A DNA stretch of 64,000 nt, from contig QHYI01000103.1 of NCBI GenBank assembly GCA_003223245.1, positions 1-64,000 on the forward strand. Reading direction: 5' to 3'. Shown here piece after piece: positions 26,962 through 36,523 of this stretch. This DNA comes from Acidobacteriota bacterium. GTDB taxonomy: Bacteria > Acidobacteriota > Terriglobia > Acidiferrales > UBA7541. The notes beneath the pieces were generated by a model. The model was not told where the DNA came from and made no database searches. It saw nothing but the letters and a program-made list of their open reading frames with translations. Position numbers and translations under genes: made by a program. How positions within the stretch are numbered: position 1 is the first letter of the stretch; every line of letters begins with the position of its first letter.

Positions 26962-28629
26962 CTAGTCGCTCTTGCTCGGGTTGCCGCCGGGATTGGCAAT
27001 GAACCTAGGCGGCGTAGTCTCATTGGCGAATTGGTAGCCTGTCAGATAGGCGAGCCGCAGAATCTTGGCCATTTTCCCGTAGTTGATTTTGTCCGCCGTG
27101 TCGGTGGTGTGGTGGTAATCGGGGTGAAAGCCCGTGAACCACCAAAACGCCGGAATGTTGTCGAGCACAAACGGGAACTGGTCGCTGCGGAAGAAAATGT
27201 TGAGCGCATAGTCGTGGTCGAAGCGGTAGTCCAAGTCCAGGCCCACGTACTTGTTCTCTTGCACCACCGTCCGATTGTAGTCCGGGCTGTAGGACGCGCC
27301 GATGAGGTTGAGCCGGTTGGTGGTATCAGCGGGAATGTCAAGGAGCCCCTTGGTCTGGTCGCTTTCGGTTTCGTTGCGCCCAATCATGTCGAAGTTGAGG
27401 ACGGCGCGTGTCGTCTCGAGCGGCCGCACGGGATGCGCGGCCAGATAAAAGGATCCAAGCAGGCCGCGCTCTTCGGCGGCGTAAACGACAAAGAGCAGCG
27501 AGCGCTTCGGTTTCTGGCCATGCGCCGCGTTGGCGGCAAAGGCGCGCGCCAGGGCAACCACGCCCACGGTGCCGGAGCCGTTGTCGTCGGCGCCGTGCCA
27601 GATTTCCGTACCGCTGATGCCATTGTGATCGTGGTGCCCGGAGAACAGGATCGTTTCCGCCTTGAGTTTCGGGTCGCTGCCTTCGAGCAACCCGGCAACG
27701 TTGTAGCTCGTGCCCGTGCGCACGAACAAGTTGCGGTAGTGCAGCGTGACCTGCGTATCCGGCAGCGCGCGCGATTGCGGCTTCAAGTCGCGATCAATGG
27801 CCGCTTGCAACTCGGAAGGAGTTGCTGCGGCCGTGGCGAAAAGCTCCTTGCCGACGGCGTCGGATATGATGGCAGCGGGCGTGTGCAGCGCGTCCTCGGC
27901 AAGCGCTTGCGAAGGGAGGGGCGCGGCTCGCGTTTCCGATCCGCCAATGCGCGCGACGCGCTCCTGGTTCGACGGATGCTTGCGATTCGGTTCCGCAACG
28001 ATCAGCACACCTACGGCGCCGTGCTCCTGCGCGTTTAGGATTTTCACGCGTCCCGTGGCGTAGCGCGTGTTACCCGTACCGTTGAAGACGGAGTTGGGCT
28101 CGGTCTCTTGCGGCTCGTGGTCGAAAATCAGCACAACTTTCCCGCGCGCGTCGATGCCCTGATAATCGTCGTAGTGCAGTTCCGGCGCGGTGATGCCGTA
28201 GCCCGCAAAAATCACTTCCGCGGTCACATCCACGTCCGAGTGGTACGAGCCAAAAGCATCGGGAAACTTCCACCGCGTTTCGCTCCCTCCGCGTCTGAGC
28301 GCCACGTAGCTGTTCTCGCGATCCCCGCGGTATTCGATGAGTGGCACCGGCTGCAATAAGCTGCCATTCGCGGCGGGTTGCAATCCGGCCCTGGCAAATT
28401 CCGAAGCGATCCACTGGATGGCTACTTCGTCCCCATTCTGCAAGGACATGCGGCCTTCGAGCGCGTCCGAAGCCAGAAAGGTCAGGTCCGCGCGCAAGGC
28501 GTCTTCTCGGATGTTGTTGAATCCAGTCGCCAAGCTGGCTGGCACCGGCTGCTGCGCTTGTAATAGCGCCCCGATGCTGACGCCGGCAGCACATACAAAA
28601 ACGATGAGCGAAATTTTTGTCGTTTTCAT
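26962..28629 (-). CDS. M28-family zinc metallopeptidase, exported
   Basis: 555 residues from ATG 28629 with a signal peptide (MKTTKISLIVFVCAAGVSIGALLQAQQ); ATG 28641 is equally possible and neither has a strong ribosome binding site. A protease-associated-like insertion follows the N-terminal region (ELHYDDYQGIDARGKVVLIF). Zinc ligands of the M28 aminopeptidase fold are visible: His in SGHHDHNG, bridging Asp in WHGADDNGSG, Glu pair in VYAAEERGLLG, Asp in LNFDMIGRN and the late His in GFHPDYHHTTDT. It would release amino acids from peptides in the periplasm. An inverted repeat precedes it at 28666-28685. Confidence 0.92.
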   Translation of the reverse strand: MKTTKISLIVFVCAAGVSIGALLQAQQPVPASLATGFNNIREDALRADLTFLASDALEGRMSLQNGDEVAIQWIASEFARAGLQPAANGSLLQPVPLIEYRGDRENSYVALRRGGSETRWKFPDAFGSYHSDVDVTAEVIFAGYGITAPELHYDDYQGIDARGKVVLIFDHEPQETEPNSVFNGTGNTRYATGRVKILNAQEHGAVGVLIVAEPNRKHPSNQERVARIGGSETRAAPLPSQALAEDALHTPAAIISDAVGKELFATAAATPSELQAAIDRDLKPQSRALPDTQVTLHYRNLFVRTGTSYNVAGLLEGSDPKLKAETILFSGHHDHNGISGTEIWHGADDNGSGTVGVVALARAFAANAAHGQKPKRSLLFVVYAAEERGLLGSFYLAAHPVRPLETTRAVLNFDMIGRNETESDQTKGLLDIPADTTNRLNLIGASYSPDYNRTVVQENKYVGLDLDYRFDHDYALNIFFRSDQFPFVLDNIPAFWWFTGFHPDYHHTTDTADKINYGKMAKILRLAYLTGYQFANETTPPRFIANPGGNPSKSD

Positions 28630-28665
28630 GGGAAGCAACATACGCAATGTCGCGATGATACGCAA

Positions 28666-28685
28666 CAACGCGTTGATTCGCGTTG
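28666..28685. promoter_or_regulatory. Inverted repeat upstream of the M28 peptidase gene
   Basis: CAACGCG (28666-28672) and CGCGTTG (28679-28685) form a 7-bp inverted repeat with a 6-nt spacer, in the short gap between the divergent M28 and TPR-protein genes. Position suits an operator; the regulator is unknown. Confidence 0.3.
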
Positions 28686-28771
28686 CTGCACTATTCTCCA
28701 GCACACCTCCGTGTAAAGAAGGGTATGATTCATCTAATCCATCGGGGCCTTGCACAGAGCGAGGACCACTT

Positions 28772-30421
28772 TTGTTCATCGCAGCCCAATTCGTTTTTGC
28801 TTATTTTTGTATTGCCGGCGTCTTTCCGGGTGAGCTCGCTTGGGTTCAACAACTCACCTCGAACTTGCCGGCAGCTGTCGCAGGCACGCTTAGATCGACC
28901 GAGCCAAGTCAGACCAGTCCCTCCCTGGACCTGTACATTTACGTCCTAAAACCTAACAACGGAACTGCGGAGGATCCCGCCGTGGTGATGGTATTCGACC
29001 GCACCGTCCAACAGGTGGACGCCCGCGGCACAGCCGAAGTCCGGGTTAATGTTCAGCTGCGGCCCCCGTCCGGCGCGGACAAGTCCTATCCCCCGGCTTC
29101 TTCCGAACCAGAGTGAATTACATTTTTGGCCTGTACGCTTCGCGCTTGGGAGATTGGGAGCAAGCCAAATCTTACTGGACAAAAGTCCTCGAGCTTCTTC
29201 CCGATCATGTTCCGGCAACGGTCTCGATGAGCGAAGCTCTCCTGAGGGAAAACAAAGCTTTGGAAGCCATGGAGTATCTTGTCCGCGCGGAAAAGTTAGA
29301 TCCGTCCTATTGGCGAACCCCAGCCGTACTTGCGGAAATCGCCTTGCGCGCGGGATCCGCGGAGGAGGCTGTCCTTCACGCGCAACGTGCCATGGAATTG
29401 GGTCACGACGAGGCCGCCAGCGTTTCCCCGCTTTTGGCGCGTGCCTTGGTGGCAAGAGCCACTGAAGTGCTCCGTAGCTATCTGAAGGACCACCCGGAAG
29501 ACCTGGCTGCCAGAAAGCAGTTGGAAGGTTTGAACGCGCCCCTCGGAGCTCCGCACCTCCGAACAGCCGAGCGCCGATTCCCGGGAATTAGGCTCTACCA
29601 GTGCTTCTGCCAAGCGCGCTCCGCGATCGAACGATAGCCGCTGGCTTCCTCCTGATGTGGATGAAAATGTTCCGCCGGTCGAGGGCGGCGCCGCATGTAA
29701 TCTCGCGGAAGTGCTGGAAAGAGCAGGCAAGAGAATGCAGGAATTTGTTGGGAATGTGGATCGTTTCACGGCTACAGAATCCTTGGTGCATGAAACACTC
29801 AATAGCTCGGGCAATGTTTTCCGAAGCGAGAAACGAAAATACGACTACGTAGTCTCGATCGAAGAAATCCGGCCCGGGATTCTCGACTTGGAAGAATATG
29901 AAAGGAGCGGTTCTGCTCCTCGAGACTCACCCGGAGGGATGACCACGAGAGGATTGTCGGCGCTCCCTCTTATTTTCCACCCCTATTACTCAGGCGCCTT
30001 TTCCATGCGCTGCGAAGGTCTTGCAACCTTCAATGGCAAACGGGCCTGGCAGATTTAGTTTCGCCAGAGAAAAGACAAGCCGAACCAAATTCGATCCTAC
30101 CGAATCGGCTTGAACAAGTCTTACCCGGTCGACCTGAAGGGCAGAGCCTGGATTGTCGCCGACGGCTATCAAATCGTGGGCCTGCAGACGGATCTGATTG
30201 ACGCCATTCCGGACATTCGGCGGACTGCCGAACACACCGCTATCCAGTATGGTGCGGTTCAATTCAGCAGCCCGGGCTTGGACATGTGGCTTCCCCAAAC
30301 CGCCGAGGTTTACATGGAGGTGCGAGGAAAGCGTCTTCACCGGCGCATCAGCTTCAACAACTACCTGCTGTTCGCGATAGACGACAAGCAACAAATCTCG
30401 GCACCCAAGAGCAATCCTTAA
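28772..30421 (+). pseudogene. TPR-repeat exported protein, broken by two frame changes and a TAG
   Basis: Starts at TTG 28772 (GAGG upstream) with a signal-like hydrophobic stretch. The first frame stops at 29116. The TPR part lies in another frame (from about 29050 to 29540: LYASRLGDWEQAKSYWTKVLELLPDHVPA, YLVRAEKLDPSYWRTPAVLAEIALRAGSAEEAV). Coding then returns to the first frame (LPPDVDENVPPVEGG, VLERAGKRMQEFVGNVDRFTATE, EKRKYDYVVSIEEIRPG) and meets an in-frame TAG at 30056-30058 within AWQI-stop-FRQRKDKPNQIRSYR. It ends at 30421 with WLPQTAEVYMEVRGKRLHRR. I recall this C-terminal domain from acidobacterial TPR proteins. Three lesions in one gene make it a pseudogene unless the sequence is wrong. 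Confidence 0.65.
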
Positions 30422-30435
30422 TCTTGTTGAACTCT

Positions 30436-31710
30436 CTATTCGTAACGCAGCGCTTCGACGGGGTCGAGGCGCGCGGCTTTGATGGCGGGATACATGCCAA
30501 AAAAGAGGCCCACGCTCATGGACACGGCCACGGCCATCACGATAGCCCATAGCGGGATGGACGACGGCAGTTTCGGCAGGAGCACATTGATCAGCAAGCT
30601 GATGCCGCCGCCGAGCAGCACGCCAATGACGCCTCCCGCTCCGGTCAGCACCATGGCTTCGGTAAGGAATTGCCAAATGATGTCGCGGCGTCGCGCGCCA
30701 ATCGCGATGCGCACACCGATTTCGCGGGTCCGCTGCGTGACCGACATCAACATGATGTTCATCACACCCACGCCGCCAACGAGCAAACCAATCGAGCTGA
30801 TCACCGAGATCAAAAGCGCTACCGAAGACGTGATTTGCCGGAACTGATCGGCAATACCCGTGGCGCTCGAAATGCCAAAATTGTCCGGCTTGTCGAAAGG
30901 AACGTTTCTTCGCCGGCGCAAGACGCCGCGAATTTCGTCCTCGGCTTCCGCCATGCGGCCGGGATAGGCGACGGCCCCGATCAGATTCTCGTCGTCCATG
31001 GGCCGGTGCTTTTGGTAGGTGCGGTAAGGAACGAGGACCGCTTTCTCGGTCTGGTCCCCTTTCATCAATTGGCCCTTGCGGCGCGCCATCACCCCGATGA
31101 CTTGGTACGACACGCCATCCACAAGAATGTCTTTGCCAAGCGGATCTTCGTCAGGAAACAAAGCTTTCGCCAGGTCCGGGCCAATCAGCGCCACGTCCGA
31201 GCGGTGAAGGTTTTCCGCCTCGGTAAGATAGCGCCCGCGCGCGGCGTGCGAATTGAACACGATTTCGTCTTCCGGCAGCACTCCGTGATAGTCCACTCCG
31301 GCCACCTCTTTATTCTTGTGGCGCGCAGTCTGAATCTGGCCCCGGCCGGATTCGTCGATACGCTGGAGCACGGCGGCGGAAACGGCTTGCACGTCCGGAC
31401 AAAGCTCTTCAATCGCCTTGGCATCCTCGAGCGCCAAAGGCTTTCGCGCGAGTTCCTCCCGCGATAAACGTCCCGAGGTGTGGATCCCCGGGTCGAACTT
31501 GAAAATGAAAAAAGTATTCGGCCCGAAGTCACTCAAAAATGCATTCATGTCGCCATAAACGCCCATCAGCACGGCCACCACAGAGAGCAATGCGGTGATA
31601 CCGATGACCACCCCCAGCACGGTGAGAAAGGACCGCATCTTGTTCTCACGCAAGGTGGTCAGCGCCATTTGCGCGTTCTCTCCCAAGTGCATGTGCATGG
31701 CGATCTTCAA
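30436..31710 (-). CDS. MacB/FtsX-type ABC permease (second gene of a duplicated pair)
   Basis: 424 residues. N-terminal helix (MRSFLTVLGVVIGITALLSVVAVLMG), a long periplasmic MacB_PCD domain (about residues 50-280), then three FtsX helices beginning SSVALLISVISSIGLLVGGVGVMNIMLMSVTQRTREIGVR and ending FGMYPAIKAARLDPVEALRYE. MacB permeases use mechanotransmission to drive export or envelope processes and need a MacB-like ATPase, absent here. It starts 5 bp after the previous permease gene. Closest relative in the window is the 54092-55333 product; they share the RRRRNVPF/RRRNVPYG..DNF.I segment. Confidence 0.9.
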   Translation of the reverse strand: MKIAMHMHLGENAQMALTTLRENKMRSFLTVLGVVIGITALLSVVAVLMGVYGDMNAFLSDFGPNTFFIFKFDPGIHTSGRLSREELARKPLALEDAKAIEELCPDVQAVSAAVLQRIDESGRGQIQTARHKNKEVAGVDYHGVLPEDEIVFNSHAARGRYLTEAENLHRSDVALIGPDLAKALFPDEDPLGKDILVDGVSYQVIGVMARRKGQLMKGDQTEKAVLVPYRTYQKHRPMDDENLIGAVAYPGRMAEAEDEIRGVLRRRRNVPFDKPDNFGISSATGIADQFRQITSSVALLISVISSIGLLVGGVGVMNIMLMSVTQRTREIGVRIAIGARRRDIIWQFLTEAMVLTGAGGVIGVLLGGGISLLINVLLPKLPSSIPLWAIVMAVAVSMSVGLFFGMYPAIKAARLDPVEALRYE

Positions 31711-31715
31711 GTGCG

Positions 31716-32966
31716 CTAAACCTCCTGCCTCAAGGCTTCAATCGGCTGCAAGCCCGCAGCTTTCTTGGCGGGATACACGCCGAAAAAAATTCCCACCGCT
31801 GCGGAGATCCCTTCCGCGAGCAGTACGGCCCCGAAGGGCACGTTCATAGGGACGGAAGTCGTTGCTCTTGTCAGCACGGCGATTCCGTAAGCCACAGCTA
31901 CGCCGATCGCTCCACCCGCGGCGGCCATCACCGCCGCTTCAATCAAAAACTGCAGCAGGATGTCGCCGCGGCGCGCTCCGAGCGCCTTGCGAATCCCGAT
32001 CTCCCGCGTCCGCTCCGTTACCGTGGCCAGCATCACGTTCATGATCACCACGCCGCCGATCACCAGAAACACGGAGACGATGCCGACCATCGCTGTCGCG
32101 ATGACTCCCGTCAAATTCTTCCAAAGCTGCATCAGTGTCGCGGAATCCAAAATGCCAAAGTTGTCCGGCTCATTGGGCGCCAGGTGCCGCCGCGCCCGCA
32201 TGATCGCGCGCGCTTCGTCCTGCGTCCGCTCCATCCACTCCGGGCCGTTCGCCTGGATGTTCACCCAGATCGTGTCGTTCGCGCCGTACATCTTGAAGTA
32301 CGTTTGAATGGGAATGTAGGCGAAGTTGTCTTGCGATTGGCCAAACGCGGTTCCGATGGCTTTGGCGATCCCGACCACCTGGAAGGGCCGCCCGTTGATC
32401 AAGATTTCGCGCCCAATGGGATCCACGTTGGGAAAAAGTTTGGTGGCCAGGTCATTGCCGATCATTGCTACAGCGGCGCGGCTCTGATCGTCGCCTTCGG
32501 TAATGTAGCGCCCATCGCGGACCGTTTCGGTATTGATGTCCACCATATTGGCGGTGACCCCGCGAATGCTGGTGTCCTCCAACCCCTGCGCACCCACGCG
32601 CACTCTTGCGCCGGTGCGCTGTTCCACGCCCAGACGAAGCGGAAGCTTCATGTTGTCGCGCAGCGCTCGGTAGTCTTCCCAGGTCACTTTCTTGTTGCGT
32701 CGCTCCGCCTTGACCAATTCCTCGACGTCCGTGATGAGCGGGAAGCGCGTGAGCAGAAATACGTTCGAGCCGAGATTGGCCACGCGGTCAGCGATGTATT
32801 TATTGACTCCCGAAATCAGCGAGATCACCACGATCAGCGTGGAAACAGAAAGGATAATACCAAGCAACATCAGGAAGGAACGCATCTTGTGCTGACGCAG
32901 CGTCTCGAGCGCTACGCCGACCGGCTCACGAAACAGCACGCCACGCTTCAATACACCCCGCTTCAT
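31716..32966 (-). CDS. MacB/FtsX-type ABC permease (first gene of a duplicated pair)
   Basis: 416 residues with the same layout: N-terminal helix (MRSFLMLLGIILSVSTLIVVISLISG), periplasmic MacB_PCD domain and C-terminal FtsX block (VSVFLVIGGVVIMNVMLATVTERTREIGIRKALGARRGDIL). The segment AFGQSQDNFAYIPIQTY matches AFGQSQDNYMIIPLNTY in the 52759 product, its counterpart in the second copy. Cotranscribed with the 30436 gene (5-bp gap). Two different permeases per unit suggests a heterodimer, with the ATPase encoded elsewhere. Confidence 0.9.
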   Translation of the reverse strand: MKRGVLKRGVLFREPVGVALETLRQHKMRSFLMLLGIILSVSTLIVVISLISGVNKYIADRVANLGSNVFLLTRFPLITDVEELVKAERRNKKVTWEDYRALRDNMKLPLRLGVEQRTGARVRVGAQGLEDTSIRGVTANMVDINTETVRDGRYITEGDDQSRAAVAMIGNDLATKLFPNVDPIGREILINGRPFQVVGIAKAIGTAFGQSQDNFAYIPIQTYFKMYGANDTIWVNIQANGPEWMERTQDEARAIMRARRHLAPNEPDNFGILDSATLMQLWKNLTGVIATAMVGIVSVFLVIGGVVIMNVMLATVTERTREIGIRKALGARRGDILLQFLIEAAVMAAAGGAIGVAVAYGIAVLTRATTSVPMNVPFGAVLLAEGISAAVGIFFGVYPAKKAAGLQPIEALRQEV

Positions 32967-33090
32967 TTGAACACACGCTCTGTTGCTATTCTACGCGCAG
33001 GGGCCAGGATTGTTACGTCCGGGCGCAGGAAGAGCCTGCAGAAGCAAAGCAGGGAAGAACAAACCAACGCCATCGCCAAATGCGGGCCCC

Positions 33091-33131
33091 AAAAAGAAAG
33101 GGCGACGGCAGCCCCACAGCGGCCATCGCCC
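33091..33131 (-). terminator. Rho-independent terminator of the OmpA/PEGA gene
   Basis: On the minus strand GGGCGATGGC (33131-33122) pairs with GCCGTCGCCC (33109-33100) with one G-T wobble, followed by TTTCTTTTT. It lies 64 bp after the stop codon. Confidence 0.8.
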
Positions 33132-33194
33132 CCTCGCTTTTCAAGGACTACTTCGGGCTTTGTTGTGAAGTCGTTTTCACTTCCCTTGCATCAC

Positions 33195-34961
33195 TCACTT
33201 GCCCACGGGATTGCTGTGGACCTGCGCGACGCTCACGGAAGTTTTTGCGGCTTCCTCAACTCGTTTCAGACTGGGTTCCTTGCGGGCCCAGAGAATGCGC
33301 GCATCCGGCGCATTGTCGGGATAGACTTCCGCGGACTGCTGTCCCTGTGGTTCGAGCACGATGTCCACGCGGCGGTTATAAGCTAGCCAGGTGGCGCGCT
33401 TGTCGCGCTTCATCCACTTTGCCGGCTTGTGTGGGTCCTTGGCCAGGAGCTCCGCCACTTTTTTCATCGAGAGTTGCTGTTCCTTGCCGAGCGCTTCAGT
33501 GCTGATCAAGTTGGCGGAAAGGCCGTGGGCTTCCAGATAATCCTTCACCGCTTCGGCGCGCCGCTCACTAATAGTTTTGTTGTATCTCTTCGAGCCGCGA
33601 ACGTCCGCGTGCCCCACTAGGGTGAGCTTGGCGTTCTTCTCGTACTGCGTATAATTCTCGAAGTTCTTGGCGAGGTCGCTTAGCGTTCGCTCTTCGCTCG
33701 CGACCAGGCCGACCTTCGGGTGCCTGGGCCGCGGATAGTTCGTCGGATAAAAAACGCTGGCAATCGTGATCGGAGGAGGCGGGTCGATCGAACCGCTTAC
33801 GTGCAGCGTAGCCGTTTGCGTGGTGGTTCCACCGCAGGCATTGCTGGCGGTCAAGGTATAGGTGATGTTTTCGTTGACCGGTCCGACGGTCGTTTGCTTC
33901 GGCTTGACCTCCACGGGTTGGCTTCCCGTCATTAGGTGGCTGTTGATGGGCTCGACCTCAACGGAATTTGCGTCGGAGGCAGACCAGTTCAGCGTGTCCG
34001 AACCGCCCTCCTCCACCTTGTCGCCCACCCGGTGATAGTGCACTTCCGGCTGACTGAGGGAGATGGTGGCATGGGGTTGCGAGTTCACGTCCACGGTCAC
34101 GTCCTGCGTGGCCTTGCCTCCCGGACCCAGCGCGGTTAGCTCATAGGTTGTCGTTTTCGTCGGACTGACGGAACGGTCTCCTTGAGCCTGCACGTCGCCG
34201 AGATTCGTAATCGAGATGCTCGCGGCGTCCGTGGTCTTCCAATTCAAGTCCGTCGACTGTCCGCAAGCCAGGTTCTTGTTCTGTGCCGAAAGCTGCGCCG
34301 TCGCGGGGGCAATCGGAATGGTCGCGCTCGCAACACCAGCATGGAAGCGCGGCTGCGGTCCCAGGTTCAAGCCTTGTTTCCAATCTTTGGTGGTGATGGC
34401 TCCCTTGCGGTCCAAATGTACAATCACTTTCTGCCCGGCCTTGGCGGTTACCGGCCCGGACCAGATGGGGTTGCCTTCGCGAGTCACGGTCACCTGGTAC
34501 GTTCCGGGTTTCACCAGCAACCGCTGATGCCAGATCCAGTCCCAGTCGAATTCGTCTAGGTGTCCGACGAAATAATCGGGCGTGGTGCCGTTCAACAGCA
34601 CGGCGGCTCGCGGGTCTCCCTTGAACTCGATGTCCGCGAACGGTCCGGCAACTTTGTCTCCGTTCGGCTGCAGGGTAACGCTTAAATCCGTTTTCTTTCC
34701 GCTTTCGATCTGGACGTCTTGAACCTTATCGATATATCCGTAGTTGTATACGCCGATTTTGTACGACCCGGCAGGCAACTCGATGGTCTGGCTGCCGTCG
34801 CGGACGGCCTTACCGTCCACAAACACGTAAGCCTGTTTGGGGCTGACGTGGATTTGCAATTTGCCGTTGTTCGTGGAGGACTGCGCGAAAACAGGCGCCG
34901 CCTCGAACAGCAGGGCGGCGGACGAGAACATTGCCGCTGCAAGGACCAGCCTCATTCGCAT
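33195..34961 (-). CDS. OmpA-family envelope protein with PEGA-like and Ig-like domains
   Basis: 588 residues from ATG 34961 (AAGGAGA, 9 nt upstream), with signal peptide MRMRLVLAAAMFSSAALLFEAAPVFAQ. Order: a PEGA-like domain (about 30-110, KQAYVFVDGKAVRDGSQTIELPAGSYKIGVYNYGY); a second beta domain with a DWDWIWHQRLLVKPGTYQVTV stretch; two Ig-like modules (about 230-410, LACGQSTDLNWKTTDAASISI and TYTLTASNACGGTTTQ); and a C-terminal OmpA peptidoglycan-binding domain (LVGHADVRGSKRYNKTISERRAEAVKDYLEAHG). It probably anchors the outer membrane to the cell wall. Single-gene unit with its own terminator; the dyad at 35110 is 149 bp upstream. Confidence 0.9.
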   Translation of the reverse strand: MRMRLVLAAAMFSSAALLFEAAPVFAQSSTNNGKLQIHVSPKQAYVFVDGKAVRDGSQTIELPAGSYKIGVYNYGYIDKVQDVQIESGKKTDLSVTLQPNGDKVAGPFADIEFKGDPRAAVLLNGTTPDYFVGHLDEFDWDWIWHQRLLVKPGTYQVTVTREGNPIWSGPVTAKAGQKVIVHLDRKGAITTKDWKQGLNLGPQPRFHAGVASATIPIAPATAQLSAQNKNLACGQSTDLNWKTTDAASISITNLGDVQAQGDRSVSPTKTTTYELTALGPGGKATQDVTVDVNSQPHATISLSQPEVHYHRVGDKVEEGGSDTLNWSASDANSVEVEPINSHLMTGSQPVEVKPKQTTVGPVNENITYTLTASNACGGTTTQTATLHVSGSIDPPPPITIASVFYPTNYPRPRHPKVGLVASEERTLSDLAKNFENYTQYEKNAKLTLVGHADVRGSKRYNKTISERRAEAVKDYLEAHGLSANLISTEALGKEQQLSMKKVAELLAKDPHKPAKWMKRDKRATWLAYNRRVDIVLEPQGQQSAEVYPDNAPDARILWARKEPSLKRVEEAAKTSVSVAQVHSNPVGK

Positions 34962-35109
34962 TTTTGATTTCTCCTTCCCTGAGATCACCTGGAGAGCCTT
35001 CCGCACGATGGCGAGCTGGTGGCAGGGTCGGAGAGCAGGGGCTCGGCGGCCCGGCTGCACCCTTGGTGGCCACTCGCGGCAGGCCGGCCAGGTGCGCATG
35101 CACGCCTAA

Positions 35110-35128
35110 TATATCGTGATGCGATATA
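35110..35128. promoter_or_regulatory. 19-bp dyad operator candidate, second copy
   Basis: TATATCG-TGATG-CGATATA: the 7-bp arms and 5-bp spacer are the same as at 24770-24788. It lies between the OmpA/PEGA gene and the cupin gene, both minus-strand. A further CGATATAAATG half-site follows at 35150-35160, identical to the right flank of the first copy. No other feature is seen in 34962-35257. Confidence 0.55.
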
Positions 35129-35257
35129 ATTTCCAACGGTTGCGTATTCCGATATAAATGAACATGGGTAGCGGGCCTGGCTCGCCGGGAGAGCTTTTGG
35201 CTGGGGCCTGTCACCCCCCGGGACGCTTTTTCGCGGTCATGGTGCTCGCGGCCTCTT

Positions 35258-35623
35258 TCACTTCTTCTCTAGGTCGGCGTAGGCTTCGGCGCCCAGAAAA
35301 TGCAGCGAAACGTAGGGCTCGTTTCCGACCACCCAACTGTCGTGCCCCGGCGCAGTGTAGAACACGTCCCCTGCTTTCATTTCGATCACCCGACCGTCAT
35401 CCATCGCCGCGGTCGCGCAGCCCGAGAGCACCATGCCAACATGCTCCACGGCACAGCTGTTAGCGCCGGTCGCCCGCCCCACATGCACCGACCATTTCCA
35501 TCCCGGCTCGTAGGTCGCGCGGCCAATGGTCATGCCGCCTAGCTTGACGACTTCGAATCTTCCCTTTTCAAAAGTCCGCACTTCGTCGGGCTTTTCAAAA
35601 CGTTTCACAAGGACTTCGAGCAT
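35258..35623 (-). CDS. Small cupin-fold protein
   Basis: 121 residues from ATG 35623, which has AAGGAGA upstream; in-frame codons before it are not part of the protein. Cupin features: beta-strand core GGMTIGRATYEPGWKWSVHVG, then VEHVGMVLSGCATAAMDDGRVIEMKAGDVFYTAPGHDSWVV, where the final His of the metal site is kept but the first motif has only one clear His. It resembles regulatory or binding cupins. Function unknown. Confidence 0.8.
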   Translation of the reverse strand: MLEVLVKRFEKPDEVRTFEKGRFEVVKLGGMTIGRATYEPGWKWSVHVGRATGANSCAVEHVGMVLSGCATAAMDDGRVIEMKAGDVFYTAPGHDSWVVGNEPYVSLHFLGAEAYADLEKK

Positions 35624-35830
35624 GGGCGTCTCCTTCTCAAGCTCAAGGCAACGGAATTTGGCAGAACGCACCTATTAGAAAAGATCTGCCTTCGCAAAGT
35701 GACATCCAAATTGGGCTCCGGCCGCGCTAATGCCATTCCCCAGCCTGACAATTTGGCGCTCCTTCTAACCGCAGGCCTCGTGGACGCCATCGCTGACCCC
35801 CTTCACCGTGCTTCCAAGTAGAATCAAGCC

Positions 35831-36427
35831 ATGGCCTTCAACCTGATTGCCCAGCCGTGGTGGGTCAACGCGCTCGTTTTGGTTCCGCCGGTAGCGTACT
35901 TTTCCTGGAAACGTGGCGGAGGCGTTTCTCTCGCTTCACGGCAACTGCTGACCAGCGGCGTGTTTGCGGCGGCGTTCGGCTTCGTCGAAGCCACCGTGGT
36001 GGTCTACCTCCGTGCGGCCACGGGATTGCTCCCCGGCTACCAAGGGACACTTTCCGACGTCATACGCAGGTCCGGCGAGTTTTACCAGCAGTCGCAAGCA
36101 ATCACACAATTTCCGCAAAGCTTGCTGACGCTCGAGGTATTCCGCGAAGCCGCCACAATTCTGATGCTGCTCAGCGTGGCGCTTCTCACAGGAGCGCAGA
36201 GCAGATCCCGGTTTGCGGCATTCCTTTGGACTTTCGCCATTTGGGACATTACGTATTACGCGGCGCTTTGGGCCACGGTGCGCTGGCCCATGTCGCTCCG
36301 AGACGCGGATGTTCTATTTCTAATTCCGCGGCCGTGGATTTCGCCGGTATGGTTTCCGCTGTTAGTGAGTATTCTCGCAGTACTTGCGGTGCTCTTCGCG
36401 CGCACAGGTCCAAAAAAAAGCGGGTAA
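35831..36427 (+). CDS. Integral membrane protein of unknown function
   Basis: 198 residues with about four to five hydrophobic segments (WVNALVLVPPVAYFSW, FAAAFGFVEATVVVYL, AATILMLLSVALLTG, FAAFLWTFAIWDITYYAALWATV, WFPLLVSILAVLAVLFA). No catalytic motif or family recognised. It is followed after 96 bp by the FAD oxidoreductase gene in the same direction. Confidence 0.7.
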   Translation: MAFNLIAQPWWVNALVLVPPVAYFSWKRGGGVSLASRQLLTSGVFAAAFGFVEATVVVYLRAATGLLPGYQGTLSDVIRRSGEFYQQSQAITQFPQSLLTLEVFREAATILMLLSVALLTGAQSRSRFAAFLWTFAIWDITYYAALWATVRWPMSLRDADVLFLIPRPWISPVWFPLLVSILAVLAVLFARTGPKKSG

Positions 36428-36523
36428 CCGAGAGAAGGGTGAACCGCGGAAGGGTTTGCGGCAACAGAAATTTCTCCTGCCCCTCATGTGTCGATCGAGC
36501 GCCCTTCGCATCAAACAGGTGCC

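Noticed and set aside
151-30058. Genome-wide reassignment of TAG to a sense codon, suggested by two in-frame TAGs
   Set aside because: Several clearly intact genes end naturally at TAG (for example the TonB-dependent receptor at 395 and pstS at 8321), so TAG is an ordinary stop here.
35158-35463. 101-codon plus-strand frame after the second dyad
   Set aside because: It overlaps the better-supported cupin gene on the other strand and has no ribosome binding site or recognisable content.
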